64,000 nt of DNA from Streptococcus oralis (GCF_021497945.1 NZ_CP046524.1:1771501-1835500), one strand, 5' to 3'; positions 1-10,295 are shown, numbered from the stretch's first letter. A program made the numbers and translations. Notes: generated from the sequence alone by a model not told the origin.

Positions 1-405
1 GTGATAGTCAGGAACATCATTCACGATCGTTTTTCCCTCAACAAAGGACCAGAGATAAGCGTCAAAAGAGCCAAAGGTTTTCTGGATTTGTAAAAATGCT
101 TGGGCGTTGGCACGCGTCGCAAAGAGCTTGGCACGATTTCGGATAATGGCTGGATTCTCTAACAAGGCTTCCAACTCCCCATCTGTCATTTCCGCGACCG
201 CTTGAATTTGATAGCCATGAAATGCTTCTCGGAATCCTTGGCGTTTGTTTAGTACCGTTTCCCAAGATAGACCCGACTGGTAAGTTTCCAAACAAAGCAA
301 CTCAAAAAGAGCACGGTCATCATGAAGGGGTCGGCCCCACTCCTGGTCGTGGTAGGCGATGTAGAGCGGATTGGTCATCTTGACCCAAGAACAACGTTTT
401 GGCAT
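1..405 (-). CDS. tag: DNA-3-methyladenine glycosylase I, partial
   Basis: Base-excision repair enzyme that removes 3-methyladenine from alkylated DNA. The reading frame starts at the ATG at 405..403 (N-terminus PKRCSWVK, then YHDQEWG and the LCLETYQSGLSW segment typical of Tag) and runs off the left edge of the window, so about 135 residues of a protein that is usually about 185-190 are visible and the C-terminal zinc ligands are not. The conserved N-terminal Cys of the zinc site is present in CSWV. It lies 9 bp after ruvA on the same strand, the usual streptococcal arrangement, so the two are probably cotranscribed. The family assignment is by recognition of the protein; the end is outside the window. 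Confidence 0.93.
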   Translation of the reverse strand, partial: MPKRCSWVKMTNPLYIAYHDQEWGRPLHDDRALFELLCLETYQSGLSWETVLNKRQGFREAFHGYQIQAVAEMTDGELEALLENPAIIRNRAKLFATRANAQAFLQIQKTFGSFDAYLWSFVEGKTIVNDVPDYH

Positions 406-414
406 ACTCTTCTC

Positions 415-1008
415 CTATTTCACCAACATCTTAAGGGCTGACTTGATATAGTTCTCAGCTGTATCTGTCGTTCCTTCAAAGAATTTCTTGATCTTCTTGA
501 GTTCAGTTGCCTTGTAGCCCAATGCCAACATGGCTTCCATAGCTTCTTCCAGTTCTTGGTTTTCAGCGCTGGTTTGCACTGCCTCCTTGGCAGGAAGGTC
601 ATCACTAGCCACAACTACCTTACCTTCCAAGTCTAGCACCATCTGCTGAGCTGTCTTCTTGCCAATTTTAGGGAACTTAGTCAAGTAGGTAATGTTCTTA
701 GTCTCGATCGCCTGAACCAAGCCAGCATTGTCATCGGCTGCGATAATAGCAAGAGCTGATACAGGACCAATCCCTGAGACCGAGATCAGACTAAGAAAGA
801 GCTTCTTCTCATCTTCTGATCGAAAACCGTAAAGCAGATGGGCGTCCTCACGGACAACTTGATGCACATAAATTTGGGTCTCTTGATTAACCTGACCTGA
901 GTAAGCATAGGGATTAGCTACATGCAAGATATAACCGATACCATTGGCCTCTAGGACAATATATTTAGCAGTGATTTTAGTAATGATTCCTTTTAAATAT
1001 TCGTACAT
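415..1008 (-). CDS. ruvA: Holliday junction DNA helicase subunit RuvA
   Basis: RuvA tetramers bind four-way DNA junctions and guide the RuvB motor during branch migration. The 197-residue length is normal for the family. The N-terminal OB-fold is visible ([18 protein letters not shown]), followed by two helix-hairpin-helix motifs, [13 protein letters not shown] near residue 75-90 and [13 protein letters not shown] near 110-125, and a C-terminal three-helix domain ([14 protein letters not shown]). The ATG at 1008..1006 follows GGAGAAAAATT on the minus strand. It is directly upstream of tag. mutL lies about 800 bp upstream on the same strand, separated by an oppositely oriented XRE gene, so it probably has its own promoter in the gap 1009-1163. 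Confidence 0.97.
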   Translation of the reverse strand: MYEYLKGIITKITAKYIVLEANGIGYILHVANPYAYSGQVNQETQIYVHQVVREDAHLLYGFRSEDEKKLFLSLISVSGIGPVSALAIIAADDNAGLVQAIETKNITYLTKFPKIGKKTAQQMVLDLEGKVVVASDDLPAKEAVQTSAENQELEEAMEAMLALGYKATELKKIKKFFEGTTDTAENYIKSALKMLVK

Positions 1009-1163
1009 AATTTTTCTCCATTATTTTGCCTATCTAGTATACCATATTCCCCCAAGACAGACTGCAACAAAAGGTGCAACCTCTGGTTGACAAATAGCAC
1101 AGGAGATTGTATTCTCATTATAAGTAAAAATTGTTAGGATAGAGGTAGGAAAAGGAGGGTAGA

Positions 1164-1664
1164 ATGATGAAACTCGCAGAAAAACTATTTGAGCTTAGAA
1201 AGGAAAAAGGTTGGTCCCAGGAAAAGCTAGCAGAACAAATCAATGTTTCTCGGCAAAGCATCTCAAAATGGGAATCTGGACAAGTCCTTCCTGAAATCGA
1301 AAAAATCATTGAATTAAGTAAGATTTTTCAAGTGACAACTGACTATCTACTACTAGATGAAAACTCTGAAAAAGCTTCCACAGAAGTGAGCTTGGAGGAA
1401 GACAAGGACAAATACTATAAAGAGGTTAAATCCTTTGGTCTCTGGCAAGTGATTTATATTTTCGTATTGGCTCTGGCTATCTATCTCTTTTTAGCCGGTT
1501 CTAGTTTCCCAGCCGAATTCACTGCCTGGATTTGGCTGATCTTCATTCTCTTGATTGCTTCAGCAGTTGCTATCAACAAGGCTCTCAAAACCAAACAACG
1601 TTATCTTGATAAAGTGATTGGTCTTGAGAATCCTTCAAACCAAGACAACTCTACGAAACCTTGA
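1164..1664 (+). CDS. XRE-family regulator with C-terminal membrane anchor
   Basis: A 166-residue protein with an N-terminal Cro/CI-type helix-turn-helix (residues about 5-60; [20 protein letters not shown] is the core) followed by a charged linker and two hydrophobic segments at about 95-113 and 117-136, then a short charged tail. This layout is a common streptococcal/Firmicute membrane-tethered XRE repressor, often regulating its own operon. AAAGGAGG at 1151-1158 fixes the start at ATG 1164 or the adjacent ATG 1167. It is oriented opposite to mutL and ruvA and interrupts that repair block. Target genes are unknown; no partner gene follows it, only a terminator. It may act in trans. Confidence 0.85.
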   Translation: MMKLAEKLFELRKEKGWSQEKLAEQINVSRQSISKWESGQVLPEIEKIIELSKIFQVTTDYLLLDENSEKASTEVSLEEDKDKYYKEVKSFGLWQVIYIFVLALAIYLFLAGSSFPAEFTAWIWLIFILLIASAVAINKALKTKQRYLDKVIGLENPSNQDNSTKP

Positions 1665-1776
1665 ATCACCTAGTTCAGTTTTCACAACACTTTCTATAGG
1701 ACTGGTCTTGTCAAGCAAGTGTAAACCTCGTGTCAACTTGCCCAAGTCCAATCAAAGTTCCTACCTTAGAAAAACT

Positions 1777-1810
1777 AAAAAGCCTTGTTCTAAAAGAACA
1801 AAGGCTTTTT
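1777..1810. terminator. Bidirectional terminator between XRE gene and mutL
   Basis: Inverted repeat AAGCCTTGTTCT / AGAACAAAGGCTT with a run of A on the left and a run of T on the right. It can end transcription of the XRE gene reading right and of mutL reading left. Confidence 0.85.
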
Positions 1811-1816
1811 GTGTTC

Positions 1817-3766
1817 TTAATATTTCCCCAACTCTCGTAGGCTCGTATGATTTTCCTGAATGCGTCGGAACATTTTTTCCATGTCTGACTTGGTAAAATG
1901 CACCAAAACAGGACGTCCATGTGGACAGTTATAGGGATTGTCACATTGGGAGAGCTGATAAAGGAGCTGTCGAGCTGAATGGTCATCGATACGATGGTTG
2001 GCCTTGATCGACCGCTTACAAGACATCATGATGGCCAGCTCTGCTCGGTATTTCTTAATCGAAACTTCCTTGGTCAAGAGCAGCATGTCGCACATCTCAT
2101 AGATGCCTGACTCAATCTCTTCTTCTGCCATCCAAATAGGATGTTCACGCAGGATAAATTGATTTTCTCCATACTCTGCTAGAAAGACGCCCACTTCCTC
2201 TAAGAGAGGCATTCTTTCCCTGAGACGAAGGGCATCATCCGCTGGGAATTCAAAGATGTAGGGCACTAGGAGTTGCTGCTGGCTCTGGTCAACATTACCA
2301 ATACTCTCACGGTATTCCTCATACTTGACTCGTTCCTGAGCAGCGTGCTGATCTATGATGTAAAGTCCATCTCGCCCTTGGGCAAAGAGATAAGTCCCAT
2401 GCATCTGTCCGAAAAACTCCAACTCTGGGAAGCTGGATGCTTCTTCTCGCTCCAGCTTGTCATAAGCCTTATCGATGCTAGCAAGATCTAACTCTGGATG
2501 ATCTAGTTGGTCATAGCTAGCCGGCTTTCTCTCTGCAAAATGGAGCTTTCCTGGCTTGGTCAACTGGTCCAAGGTTTCCTTGGCAAATAAGGTCAAATCT
2601 TTTCCTTCCTCAGTTAATTCAACCTGATGATCAGCAACCTCAGCTTGACTAGGTCTTGAGAGTTCTGTTTTTTCATAGTAGAGCGTATTTTCTTTGAGCG
2701 GGAGAGTAGTTTGCTCCACCTTTTGACGATTGCGCACGGTCGACTTGGCAAGATTCTCCAAGGCATCTGGTATCAAGGCTTGCTCCTTGAGACTGTTAGA
2801 AATAGCTTCTGAAACCAGCGCCATCAGCTCTTTTTCCTTGGAAATCCGCACTTCTTGTTTGGTTGGATGGACATTGACATCAGCCAGATAAGGATCGATA
2901 TGGATGTGAATGACAGCCAGTGGAAAGCGACCTACCATAAGCTTGCTTCCATAACCGTCAAGAATAGCGCGATTGAGCAAGAAGTTCTTGATATAACGGC
3001 CATTGATGAAGAGGCTGATATAGTTACGATTTGCTCGGGTTAACTCAGGCAGAGACACAAAACCTGTAATTTCGAAATCTAAGTCAGAGTTCTCAATTTC
3101 AATCATCTTCTTGGCACTCGCCAAACCGTAAATCCCTGCGATGGCTTGGCGTAGTTGACCAGTCCCTGCTGTCCGCGTCATTTCCTTGCCATCACTAATC
3201 AAACTGAAGGAAATCTCAGGATGGGCCAAGCCCAGACGGTTGACAATATCAATGATATGAGACAGCTCCGCTTGCTGGCTCTTCATATACTTGAGGCGGG
3301 CAGGTGTGTTGAAAAAGAGGTCCTCCACACAAACTTTGGTCCCCACAGGACTAGTCGCTGGGATGACTTCCTCAACTTCTCCCCCACGCGCAACGAGCTT
3401 GGTCCCATGACTCGCACCATCTACTGCCGTCAACAGAGTCAGCACACTAACAGAAGCGATAGAGGGCAGAGCTTCACCTCGAAAGCCGAGCGTCCGAATC
3501 CGAAAGAGGTCTGCTTGATTTTTTATCTTACTGGTCGCATGGCGACGCAAGGCCAATTCCACCTCATCGTGGGCAATTCCATGACCATTATCAGTGATTT
3601 GGATTTTCTTGAGTCCAGCTTCCTCGATCTCAATGATAATCTGGCTAGAACCGGCGTCAATGGCATTTTCTACCAACTCTTTGACCACACTAGCAGGACG
3701 TTCGATAACCTCCCCTGCCGCAATCTGGTTTGCCAGCACCTCTGGTAATTCAATAATATGAGACAT
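1817..3766 (-). CDS. mutL: DNA mismatch repair protein MutL (HexB)
   Basis: Couples mismatch recognition by MutS to strand incision and removal. 649 residues, as in pneumococcal HexB. The GHKL ATPase motifs are all visible: [10 protein letters not shown] (I), DNGHGI (II), [13 protein letters not shown] (III), and GTKV (IV). The C-terminal half has [12 protein letters not shown], which matches the DQHA(x)2E(x)4E nuclease motif of MutL proteins from bacteria lacking MutH, and CPHGRP near the end. The ATG at 3766 follows AAAGGGGC. It lies in the same orientation as mutS, but a LytTR/DUF3021 pair reading the other way sits between them (3975-4870). Expression is therefore from its own promoter in 3767-3974. 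Confidence 0.98.
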   Translation of the reverse strand: MSHIIELPEVLANQIAAGEVIERPASVVKELVENAIDAGSSQIIIEIEEAGLKKIQITDNGHGIAHDEVELALRRHATSKIKNQADLFRIRTLGFRGEALPSIASVSVLTLLTAVDGASHGTKLVARGGEVEEVIPATSPVGTKVCVEDLFFNTPARLKYMKSQQAELSHIIDIVNRLGLAHPEISFSLISDGKEMTRTAGTGQLRQAIAGIYGLASAKKMIEIENSDLDFEITGFVSLPELTRANRNYISLFINGRYIKNFLLNRAILDGYGSKLMVGRFPLAVIHIHIDPYLADVNVHPTKQEVRISKEKELMALVSEAISNSLKEQALIPDALENLAKSTVRNRQKVEQTTLPLKENTLYYEKTELSRPSQAEVADHQVELTEEGKDLTLFAKETLDQLTKPGKLHFAERKPASYDQLDHPELDLASIDKAYDKLEREEASSFPELEFFGQMHGTYLFAQGRDGLYIIDQHAAQERVKYEEYRESIGNVDQSQQQLLVPYIFEFPADDALRLRERMPLLEEVGVFLAEYGENQFILREHPIWMAEEEIESGIYEMCDMLLLTKEVSIKKYRAELAIMMSCKRSIKANHRIDDHSARQLLYQLSQCDNPYNCPHGRPVLVHFTKSDMEKMFRRIQENHTSLRELGKY

Positions 3767-3974
3767 CTTTCAGCCCCTTTCTGTATCTATTTTCCTAGAA
3801 ATTGATTAGTGCTATTATACCATATTTCAGATGCTATCAGAAAAAGCAAATACCACATAGACTCTAAATATCTCCACATAGACAAAGTCCCTTGCCATGG
3901 GTCGTAAAATAGTGTTTAATAAAGGTGTACAGGAAGTGATCACAATTTTGTATGAAATGTAAGGAGGGAAATTT

Positions 3975-4415
3975 ATGAAAGTAGAACTACAGATTAATGA
4001 GACTTACAAGGAGGAAAAGCTGATTGTCCAAGCACCTAAATCAACCGAAAAAGTCCAGAAAGTCGTCGAGTTCGCAGAAAATCTTGACCAAAAGGAAAAA
4101 ATCAAAGGAAAGATTGAAGATCAGGTCTATCTAGTTAAGATTAGTAAGATTCAGCGCTTTTATATAGAGAATCGGAAGGTTCTAGCAGAAACGGCAAGTC
4201 AGACCTACAGCATTGATTTGCGACTCTATCAGGTTCTTGAAATTCTGCCGACCACTTTTATCCAAATTTCCCAATCTGAAATCGTCAATATCGATTCCAT
4301 CTCTCATCTCAAGCTCACGCCCAACGGTCTGGTTGAAATTTTCTTAAAAAACGAAAGCTTCACCTACTCTTCACGCCGTTACCTAAAAACCATCAAGGAG
4401 AAATTAGAACTATGA
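3975..4415 (+). CDS. LytTR-domain DNA-binding protein
   Basis: A 146-residue stand-alone LytTR regulator without a receiver domain. The C-terminal LytTR fold is recognisable from about residue 50 on (VYLVKISKIQRFYIENRKV, YQVLEILPTTFIQISQSEIVN, and the terminal YLKTIKEKLEL). The ATG follows AAGGAGGGAAATTT. The stop overlaps the start of the next gene (DUF3021) by four bases, so the pair is translationally coupled. This regulator/membrane-partner arrangement is the LytTR regulatory system type, in which the membrane protein inhibits the regulator (HdrRM and BrsRM of S. mutans are the known cases). That functional reading is inference; target genes cannot be told from this window. Confidence 0.88.
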   Translation: MKVELQINETYKEEKLIVQAPKSTEKVQKVVEFAENLDQKEKIKGKIEDQVYLVKISKIQRFYIENRKVLAETASQTYSIDLRLYQVLEILPTTFIQISQSEIVNIDSISHLKLTPNGLVEIFLKNESFTYSSRRYLKTIKEKLEL

Positions 4416-4870
4416 AAAAACAAATCTTTCACGACGCAGCTGCTGGTGTCCTCATCGGCCTCATCCTCTCTATCATCTTTTCACTCATTTATGCACCAAG
4501 TACCTACGCCCCACTGAGTTCCGATTCTCTAATCGGCCAAGTGATGCTTCAACATCAAGTTCACGGTGCCCTTGTCTTACTCTACTGCACGATCATCTGG
4601 TCATCCATCGGTATTCTCTTTAGCTTTGGCAGTCGCTTATTCAGCCGTGACTGGAGCTTGCTCCGTGCCACACTTTCCCATTTCTTCCTCATGCTGGCTG
4701 GCTTTGTTCCACTGGCAACTCTGGCTGGTTGGTTCCCCTTCCACTGGACCTTCTATCTCCAGCTCATTCCAGAGTTTGCGATTGTCTACCTCATCATCTG
4801 GGCTATTCTCTATAAAAGAGAAGCTAAAAAAGTAGACCACATCAATCAACTTTTGGCCCATAAAAAGTAA
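4412..4870 (+). CDS. DUF3021 four-helix membrane protein
   Basis: 152 residues with four hydrophobic segments (about residues 10-28, 50-72, 84-104 and 112-132) and a lysine-rich tail, matching the DUF3021 family that nearly always follows a LytTR gene. It overlaps its LytTR partner by four bases. By analogy with other streptococcal LytTR pairs it may bind the regulator at the membrane and hold it inactive until a signal is received; this is not shown by the sequence. The coding strand is rich in C-ending codons compared with the preceding gene, but there is no sign of disruption. Confidence 0.85.
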   Translation: MKKQIFHDAAAGVLIGLILSIIFSLIYAPSTYAPLSSDSLIGQVMLQHQVHGALVLLYCTIIWSSIGILFSFGSRLFSRDWSLLRATLSHFFLMLAGFVPLATLAGWFPFHWTFYLQLIPEFAIVYLIIWAILYKREAKKVDHINQLLAHKK

Positions 4871-4877
4871 TAGAGAA

Positions 4878-4912
4878 AAACCCACTCACAAATGCATGAG
4901 TGGGATTTTTTT
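4878..4912. terminator. Bidirectional terminator, DUF3021 / mutS
   Basis: CCCACTCA (4881-4888) pairs with TGAGTGGG (4897-4904) and is followed by seven T; the other side carries five A. It touches the mutS stop codon and serves both convergent units. Confidence 0.88.
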
Positions 4913-7445
4913 ATAATTTTTGTTTGAACTCAACTAAGACATTCATAGCTTGCATAGGCGTCATATTGTACACATCCAGCTGAGCTAATTCTGCTAGGAT
5001 AGGATGTTCTGCTGGCGTATCAAAGAGTGAAATCTGTTCCGTAACGGCACTTGTTTGCCTCATTGGAGCTGGACTTTCTGTTCCTTGATTCTCTAGCTGG
5101 GTCAAAATCTTATCCGCCCTTGCTAAAAGTTCTGCTGGTAAACCAGCAATCTTAGCAACATGGATACCGTAGGATTTGTCAGCTGGTCCTGGTTCGATCT
5201 TGTGAAGGAAGGTAACCTGCCCATCCTGCTCCAAGGTTGCCACATGAACATTGACCAAGTGTTCCAAGCTAGACTCCAGACTGGTCAACTCATGGTAGTG
5301 GGTCGCAAAGAGGGTTTTGGCTCCGATATGTTCATGAATGTATTCGATGATGGACTGGGCAAGAGCCATCCCATCATAAGTCGCAGTTCCTCGACCTAAC
5401 TCATCAAAGAGAATCAAGGAATTCTTGGTCGCATGCGAAATGGCATTGTTGGCCTCCATCATCTCCACCATGAAGGTTGATTGACCTGAAACCAAGTCAT
5501 CTGCCGCTCCGATACGGGTAAAGATGGCATCAAAAATCGGTAAGTAGGCGCTCTCAGCAGGAACATAGGAACCCATCTGGGCCATAACCGCCATCATGGC
5601 TAGTTGGCGCATATAGGTGGACTTCCCGCTCATGTTGGGTCCCGTAATCAGTTGAATGCTGGTATCTTCTGACATCTGAATCGTATTTGGAATATAGGTC
5701 TGCGCTCCCATGACCTTTTCGACGACAGCATGGCGACCTTTCTGGATAGCGATTTGTGAGTCGTCACCGAACTCAGGTCGAATCAAATGCTGGGTTTCAG
5801 CTACAACCGCCAGACTTTGCAAAACATCAATCGTCGCAATTCCTTGGGCTAGAGCCTGCAAACGCTGGATATACTTACTGACTTCCTCTCGGATACGCAT
5901 AAAAATTTCGTACTCTAGGTTGGCTGACTTCTCACGCGCCTCCAACATATCCCCCTCGATACGGGCCAATTCCTCAGTCCCAAAGCGTTCCGAGTTTTTC
6001 AGCGTTGCCTTGCGGAAAAAGTGGGCTGGCACATTCCCCAGTTGCGAATTGGTCACATGGAAATAGTAGCCATCTTTTTTATTGTAGTCAATCTTGAGCG
6101 TGCTGATACCAGAGTTTTCTCTCTCCTTAGCCTCAATCTCTGCAATCCAACTGGTCCCTTCTCTGAGCACTCGACGGTATTTATCCAAAGTCTCATCAAA
6201 TCCCGTTCGGATAATGCCACCTTCCGTAATCACATGAGGAGCCTCAGGAGCAATCGCTGCGCTAATCAAGCTCTCCAACTCAGGGATTCCATCCAACTGT
6301 TCGATGAGATAGGCTAGAGCAGGTTGCTCCATCCCTTCTAATATTGCTCGAATACGTGGCACACTAGACAATGTAGTAGCTAACTGCAAGAGATCCTTGG
6401 GATTGGTCTTGCCAAAAGAAACCCGACTAGCCAAGCGTTCGATATCATAAACACCTTTGAGACTGTCCGTTAAATCACTACGCTCAAAGAAGTGGTCAAG
6501 AAAGACCTGCACCACCTCTTGACGCTGGACGATTCGCTCCTTATCAATCAAGGGACGATGAATCCAAGAACGTAAGAGCCGCATACCCATAGCCGTTTTG
6601 GTTTCATCCAAAAGCCAGAAAAGACTGCCTTGCTTCTTGCCTGAACGGGCATTCTCAACCAAATCCAAACTAGCCTTAGTAGCATAATCCATCTGCAAGA
6701 AATCTTTGATTTCATAGCGGATAACAGGTTTGAGGTGGTTCAATTCCCGCATCTGGGTCCGGTGAACATACTGGAGGAGCTTACTAGCTGCCGCTTGCTC
6801 CACAGCTGCCAGTCGTGAATCCAGTAAATGAAGGTCCTCAAAGGCTTCTTTTTCATAAGAAAGTACCAGATTCATCTGACGGCTGAGGATTTGTTCTTCT
6901 TCCTCAGACAAGTCATAACCCAGCACCACTTCTCGAGCCTTGAGGTTACGGATTTCCCCACAAACGAGAGTAAAATCCAATAAACCTGTCACATAAAAAT
7001 CACCTGTCACTAGATCCATATAAGCCAAGCCAAATTGATTGCCATCACGATCTAAGGCAACCAAGAAATTGTTCTGACTATCGGGCTTACTACTATCAAC
7101 CACTGTACCGGGGGTGATGACCTGAACCACCTCTCGCTTGACAACCCCAACCGCTTGTTTGGGATCCTCCATCTGCTCGGCTATGGCTACCTTATAGCCC
7201 TGCTCAATCAGAACATCGATATACTGCTGGGCAGAATGATAGGGAACGCCTGCCATGGGTATCGGATTTTCTGCATTTTTATTACGACTGGTCAGTGAAA
7301 TCTCTAAAATCTGCGCCGCATTGACCGCATCTTCATAAAACAGCTCATAAAAATCACCCATCCGAAAGAGCAAAAAAGCATCTGGATATTGCTTTTTAAT
7401 ATCCACATACTGCTGCATACCAGGTGATAGTTTTTCTGTCGTCAT
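4911..7445 (-). CDS. mutS: DNA mismatch repair protein MutS (HexA)
   Basis: Mismatch-recognition ATPase. Starting at the ATG at 7445..7443, which is preceded by AAGGAGAG, gives 844 residues; a longer frame from 7484 lacks a ribosome site. The mismatch-binding Phe-x-Glu motif is in [12 protein letters not shown] near residue 30. The C-terminal ATPase has the Walker [10 protein letters not shown], the Walker [12 protein letters not shown] and the following TATYDG. argR lies upstream on the same strand with a 50-bp gap, so argR and mutS are likely to be one transcript, as in pneumococcus. The nearby mutL is separated only by the LytTR/DUF3021 pair, unlike pneumococcus, where (from memory) hexA and hexB are far apart. 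Confidence 0.98.
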   Translation of the reverse strand: MTTEKLSPGMQQYVDIKKQYPDAFLLFRMGDFYELFYEDAVNAAQILEISLTSRNKNAENPIPMAGVPYHSAQQYIDVLIEQGYKVAIAEQMEDPKQAVGVVKREVVQVITPGTVVDSSKPDSQNNFLVALDRDGNQFGLAYMDLVTGDFYVTGLLDFTLVCGEIRNLKAREVVLGYDLSEEEEQILSRQMNLVLSYEKEAFEDLHLLDSRLAAVEQAAASKLLQYVHRTQMRELNHLKPVIRYEIKDFLQMDYATKASLDLVENARSGKKQGSLFWLLDETKTAMGMRLLRSWIHRPLIDKERIVQRQEVVQVFLDHFFERSDLTDSLKGVYDIERLASRVSFGKTNPKDLLQLATTLSSVPRIRAILEGMEQPALAYLIEQLDGIPELESLISAAIAPEAPHVITEGGIIRTGFDETLDKYRRVLREGTSWIAEIEAKERENSGISTLKIDYNKKDGYYFHVTNSQLGNVPAHFFRKATLKNSERFGTEELARIEGDMLEAREKSANLEYEIFMRIREEVSKYIQRLQALAQGIATIDVLQSLAVVAETQHLIRPEFGDDSQIAIQKGRHAVVEKVMGAQTYIPNTIQMSEDTSIQLITGPNMSGKSTYMRQLAMMAVMAQMGSYVPAESAYLPIFDAIFTRIGAADDLVSGQSTFMVEMMEANNAISHATKNSLILFDELGRGTATYDGMALAQSIIEYIHEHIGAKTLFATHYHELTSLESSLEHLVNVHVATLEQDGQVTFLHKIEPGPADKSYGIHVAKIAGLPAELLARADKILTQLENQGTESPAPMRQTSAVTEQISLFDTPAEHPILAELAQLDVYNMTPMQAMNVLVEFKQKL

Positions 7446-7495
7446 ATTGGCTCTCTCCTTGTCAAAAATAAGGCTTGGGAACAAGTCCCAAAACC

Positions 7496-7942
7496 CTATT
7501 TATCCTTCATCAAATCTAGCAAACGCTCTTCCATGAGCTTGGCAACATGCTGGTCTCGACAAATAACCAGTAAGGTATTGGCACCAGCAACCGTCCCTAA
7601 AATCGCCTCGTCCTTATTTTCATCAACAATATTTGCTAACACGGCCGCTTCTCCCAGCTTGGTATGAAGTACCAAAGTAAACTCTGCTCTCGCAACCCCT
7701 TCTAGATGATGCGACAAAAACTCTACCAAATCAATCTTTTCTGTTTCATTCGCTAGCACATAATACACCATACCATTTTTCTTAACCTTGATCAAGCCGA
7801 TCTCGCGCAGGTCGCGAGACAAGGTCGTTTGCGTCACAAAGACATTCCGAACTTCTAGGCGATCTTGGATATCCTTTTGTGTAGCTAGTTTTTCCTCAGT
7901 GATCATCTTTTTAATCAACTGGTGCCGTTCTTTTTTTCTCAT
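7496..7942 (-). CDS. argR: ArgR-family arginine regulator
   Basis: A 148-residue ArgR/AhrC family protein: N-terminal winged helix ([33 protein letters not shown]) and C-terminal oligomerisation domain. In arginine-sensing members such as B. subtilis AhrC and E. coli ArgR the hexamer core reads GT-x-x-GDDT, with the two Asp contacting arginine. Here it reads GTVAGANTL, so both acidic residues are replaced (Ala, Asn). This suggests weak or absent arginine binding and perhaps action together with another ArgR paralogue, as known for lactococcal ArgR/AhrC; that is inference. It is divergent from argS and upstream of mutS. ARG-box-like palindromes lie in the shared promoter region. Confidence 0.95.
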   Translation of the reverse strand: MRKKERHQLIKKMITEEKLATQKDIQDRLEVRNVFVTQTTLSRDLREIGLIKVKKNGMVYYVLANETEKIDLVEFLSHHLEGVARAEFTLVLHTKLGEAAVLANIVDENKDEAILGTVAGANTLLVICRDQHVAKLMEERLLDLMKDK

Positions 7943-7956
7943 ATCAACCTCTTACA

Positions 7957-8023
7957 TGAATATTTATAACCGATTTCGGGTTTATTTTTAGATATAATTA
8001 TACCAAAAAAACTGAATAATTCA
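7957..8023. promoter_or_regulatory. Divergent argR/argS control region with ARG-box-like half sites
   Basis: TGAATATTTATA at 7957-7968 and the palindrome TGAATAATTCA at 8013-8023 resemble ARG operators (consensus about TGAATWWWWATTCA). They flank TATAATTATA (7994-8003), a likely -10 region. This would allow ArgR-type control of both the argR-mutS transcript and argS. Site identity is by eye only. Confidence 0.5.
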
Positions 8024-8089
8024 AAAAAATCTTTCTTCTTTCACTAAATTTATGATAAAATAGAATAAAAGTCCAAAAGGAGCCTACTT

Positions 8090-9778
8090 ATGAGTACAAA
8101 AAAACTGATTGCTAGTGAATTGGCTAGCGTCATTGATAGCCTAGATCAAGAGGCTATTTTAAATTTACTAGAACAACCAAAAAACTCTGACATGGGAGAT
8201 ATCGCTTTTCCTGCTTTCTCACTTGCAAAAGTCGAACGCAAAGCCCCTCAAATAATTGCTGCTGAAATCGCTGAAAAAATCAACAGCCAAGCCTTTGAAA
8301 AAGTTGTTGCAACTGGTCCTTACGTCAACTTCTTCCTTGATAAATCTGCCATTTCTGGAGCAGTTATCAAAGAGATCATCGAAAAAGGATCTGACTACGC
8401 TCAACAAACGGAAGGCCAAGAGCAAAATATCACGATTGACCTATCAAGTCCAAACATCGCAAAACCTTTCTCAGTAGGTCACTTACGTTCAACTGTTATC
8501 GGAGATGCTCTTTCTAATATCTTTAAGAAAATGGGCTACAACACTATTAAAATCAACCACCTTGGAGACTGGGGTAAACAGTTTGGTCTTCTCATGGTTG
8601 CTTATAAAAAATGGGGAAGTAAGGAAGCCGTAGAAGCTAATCCAATTGACGAATTGTTAAAATTGTACGTTCGCATCAATGCTGAAATCGAAGATGACCC
8701 AGCTCTTGATGATGAAGGACGTCTCTGGTTTAAAAAATTGGAAGATGGCGATCCAGAAGCAACTCAACTTTGGCAGTGGTTCCGTGATGAAAGTTTGGTT
8801 GAGTTCAACCGCATTTACAAACTGTTGAATGTTGAATTTGATAGCTTAAACGGGGAGGCCTTCTATAATGACAAGATGGACGAAGCCGTGCAAATCCTTG
8901 AAGAAAAAGGTTTGCTAGAGGAGTCACGCGGAGCTAGCATTGTCAACCTCGATGATGTTGAACTTCCACCTGCTATGATTAAGAAATCTGACGGTGCAAC
9001 CCTCTACATCACACGTGACATTGCGACAGCTATCTACCGTGCACGTACTTACAATTTTGTTAAAAATGTCTACGCAGTTGGTCAAGAACAGTCTAACCAC
9101 TTTAAACAGTTAAAAGCCGTCTTGAAAAAAATGGGATTTGACTGGAGCGATGATATGATTCACGTAGACTTCGGTCTGGTAACCAAAAATCGTCAAAAGC
9201 TCTCTACTCGTAAGGGAAATATCATCCTGCTCGAACCTACCCTTCAGGAAGCTATCAGTCGTGCTAAAGCACAAATTGAAGCGAAAAATCCTGATCTCGA
9301 AAACAAGGAACAGGTTGCTCAAGCTGTCGGAGTGGGAGCTGTTAAATTCTACGACCTCAAGACTGACCGCCGAAATGGTTACGACTTTGACCTCGAAGCT
9401 ATGGTTTCCTTTGAAGGAGAGACTGGTCCATACATCCAATACGCTTACGCTCGTATTCAGTCTCTACTTAGAAAAGCAGGCTTCCAACCAAATGCTCAAG
9501 CAAGTTACAGTCTAAATGATGCTGAAAGCTGGGAAATTATCAAACTTCTCCAAGACTTTGCCCGTGTCATCAAACGCGCATCTGTTAACTATGATCCATC
9601 GCTCATTGCCAAGTATGCAATCAGCTTGGCTCAAGCCTTCAATAAATACTATGCCCACACTCGTATCTTGGATGAAAGTCCAGAGCGCGACAGTCGCCTA
9701 GCCCTCAGCTACGCAACAGCTGTTGTTCTCAAAGAAGCCCTTCGTTTGCTTGGAGTAGAAGCACCAGAGAAGATGTGA
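8090..9778 (+). CDS. argS: Arginyl-tRNA synthetase
   Basis: Charges tRNA-Arg. 562 residues, a normal length. The class I HIGH signature appears as SVGHLRST after SSPNIAKPF (about residue 123), and the KMSKS equivalent is QKLSTRKGN near 365, the degenerate form common in Gram-positive ArgRS. The C-terminal anticodon-binding domain ends in [13 protein letters not shown], the usual terminal motif. AAAAGGAG precedes the ATG at 8090. It is divergent from argR. The next 500 bp carry no gene but hold an array of palindromes that starts eight bases after the stop codon. Confidence 0.98.
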   Translation: MSTKKLIASELASVIDSLDQEAILNLLEQPKNSDMGDIAFPAFSLAKVERKAPQIIAAEIAEKINSQAFEKVVATGPYVNFFLDKSAISGAVIKEIIEKGSDYAQQTEGQEQNITIDLSSPNIAKPFSVGHLRSTVIGDALSNIFKKMGYNTIKINHLGDWGKQFGLLMVAYKKWGSKEAVEANPIDELLKLYVRINAEIEDDPALDDEGRLWFKKLEDGDPEATQLWQWFRDESLVEFNRIYKLLNVEFDSLNGEAFYNDKMDEAVQILEEKGLLEESRGASIVNLDDVELPPAMIKKSDGATLYITRDIATAIYRARTYNFVKNVYAVGQEQSNHFKQLKAVLKKMGFDWSDDMIHVDFGLVTKNRQKLSTRKGNIILLEPTLQEAISRAKAQIEAKNPDLENKEQVAQAVGVGAVKFYDLKTDRRNGYDFDLEAMVSFEGETGPYIQYAYARIQSLLRKAGFQPNAQASYSLNDAESWEIIKLLQDFARVIKRASVNYDPSLIAKYAISLAQAFNKYYAHTRILDESPERDSRLALSYATAVVLKEALRLLGVEAPEKM

Positions 9779-9785
9779 TTCAGTA

Positions 9786-10172
9786 CTAACAATTGGAACT
9801 AAAGTTCCTAATTGTTAGACGCTAGCCGCTTTTATGCGGACTAGCTAACTGCTTCACTAGTCATGACCCCTAAATATAATCGATTTAGAGGTCATGACGT
9901 CGTAACTATGGTGATTTGGCTTGGCGCTTCACTAGTTCTGGGACATAAATATTATCGATTTATGTCCCAGAACGTCGTAACCCGTACGAATTGCCTAAAC
10001 GCTTTACCAGTCTTTCGATAGAAATGTTTTCGATGTCTACTGAAAGACGTCGTAATCTTCAAGTTACTTACTTGCAAAGCGATCTAAATAACTAACGCCA
10101 AATCCTATACGGACTTTTGCTTGGCGCTTTACTAGTCTTCATTAGAATTGGACAGACTTTTCAGTTAAAGGT
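9786..10172. repeat. Tandem palindrome array in 75-nt register
   Basis: No protein gene is visible here. Three 37-nt palindromes start exactly 75 bases apart (9861, 9936, 10011). Each is preceded by GCTTYACYAG and followed by CGTCGTAAY, and each has TCGAT at the same place in its loop (9880, 9955, 10030). The stem arms differ in sequence but keep pairing: TCATGACC/GGTCATGA, then a perfect 15-bp stem beginning TTCTGGGACAT, then TCTTTC/GAAAGA extended with few mismatches. A related 33-nt palindrome (CTAACAATT/AATTGTTAG) starts at 9786, again 75 bases earlier, and a second small hairpin lies at 9821-9845. A fourth constant flank GCTTTACTAG recurs at 10126-10135 before a degenerate hairpin. The preserved pairing with changed sequence argues for a selected structure. 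Confidence 0.8.
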
Positions 10173-10229
10173 CAAGACCGTCTTGTTTTATCTGTCGGAT
10201 ACCTGTTCTGCTAGTCTAATCACTTAGTT

Positions 10230-10256
10230 GAAAAGCGAAAATTTCTTTCGCTTTTC
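10230..10256 (+). terminator. Hairpin closing the argS downstream region
   Basis: GAAAAGCGAAA (10230-10240) pairs perfectly with TTTCGCTTTTC (10246-10256). The T-run is broken (CTTTTCTTATG). It probably ends the argS transcript including the palindrome array. Confidence 0.65.
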
Positions 10257-10295
10257 TTATGTCATCAACTTTTTTATCAAATCGGGAGAGATTTT

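Noticed and set aside
3155..3748. 197-codon plus-strand frame inside mutL
   Set aside because: It is the antisense of the highly conserved ATPase domain of mutL; no ribosome site and no recognisable protein.
9861..10047. 75-nt units as tRNA genes
   Set aside because: The length fits but there is no T-loop GTTCRA, no acceptor stem with CCA-side pairing and the units are simple long hairpins.
9786..10172. The palindrome array as a CRISPR array or type III toxin-antitoxin antitoxin repeats
   Set aside because: Repeats are not short identical units with unique spacers, there are no cas genes, and no ToxN-type toxin follows (the next gene is an 81-residue single-span protein).
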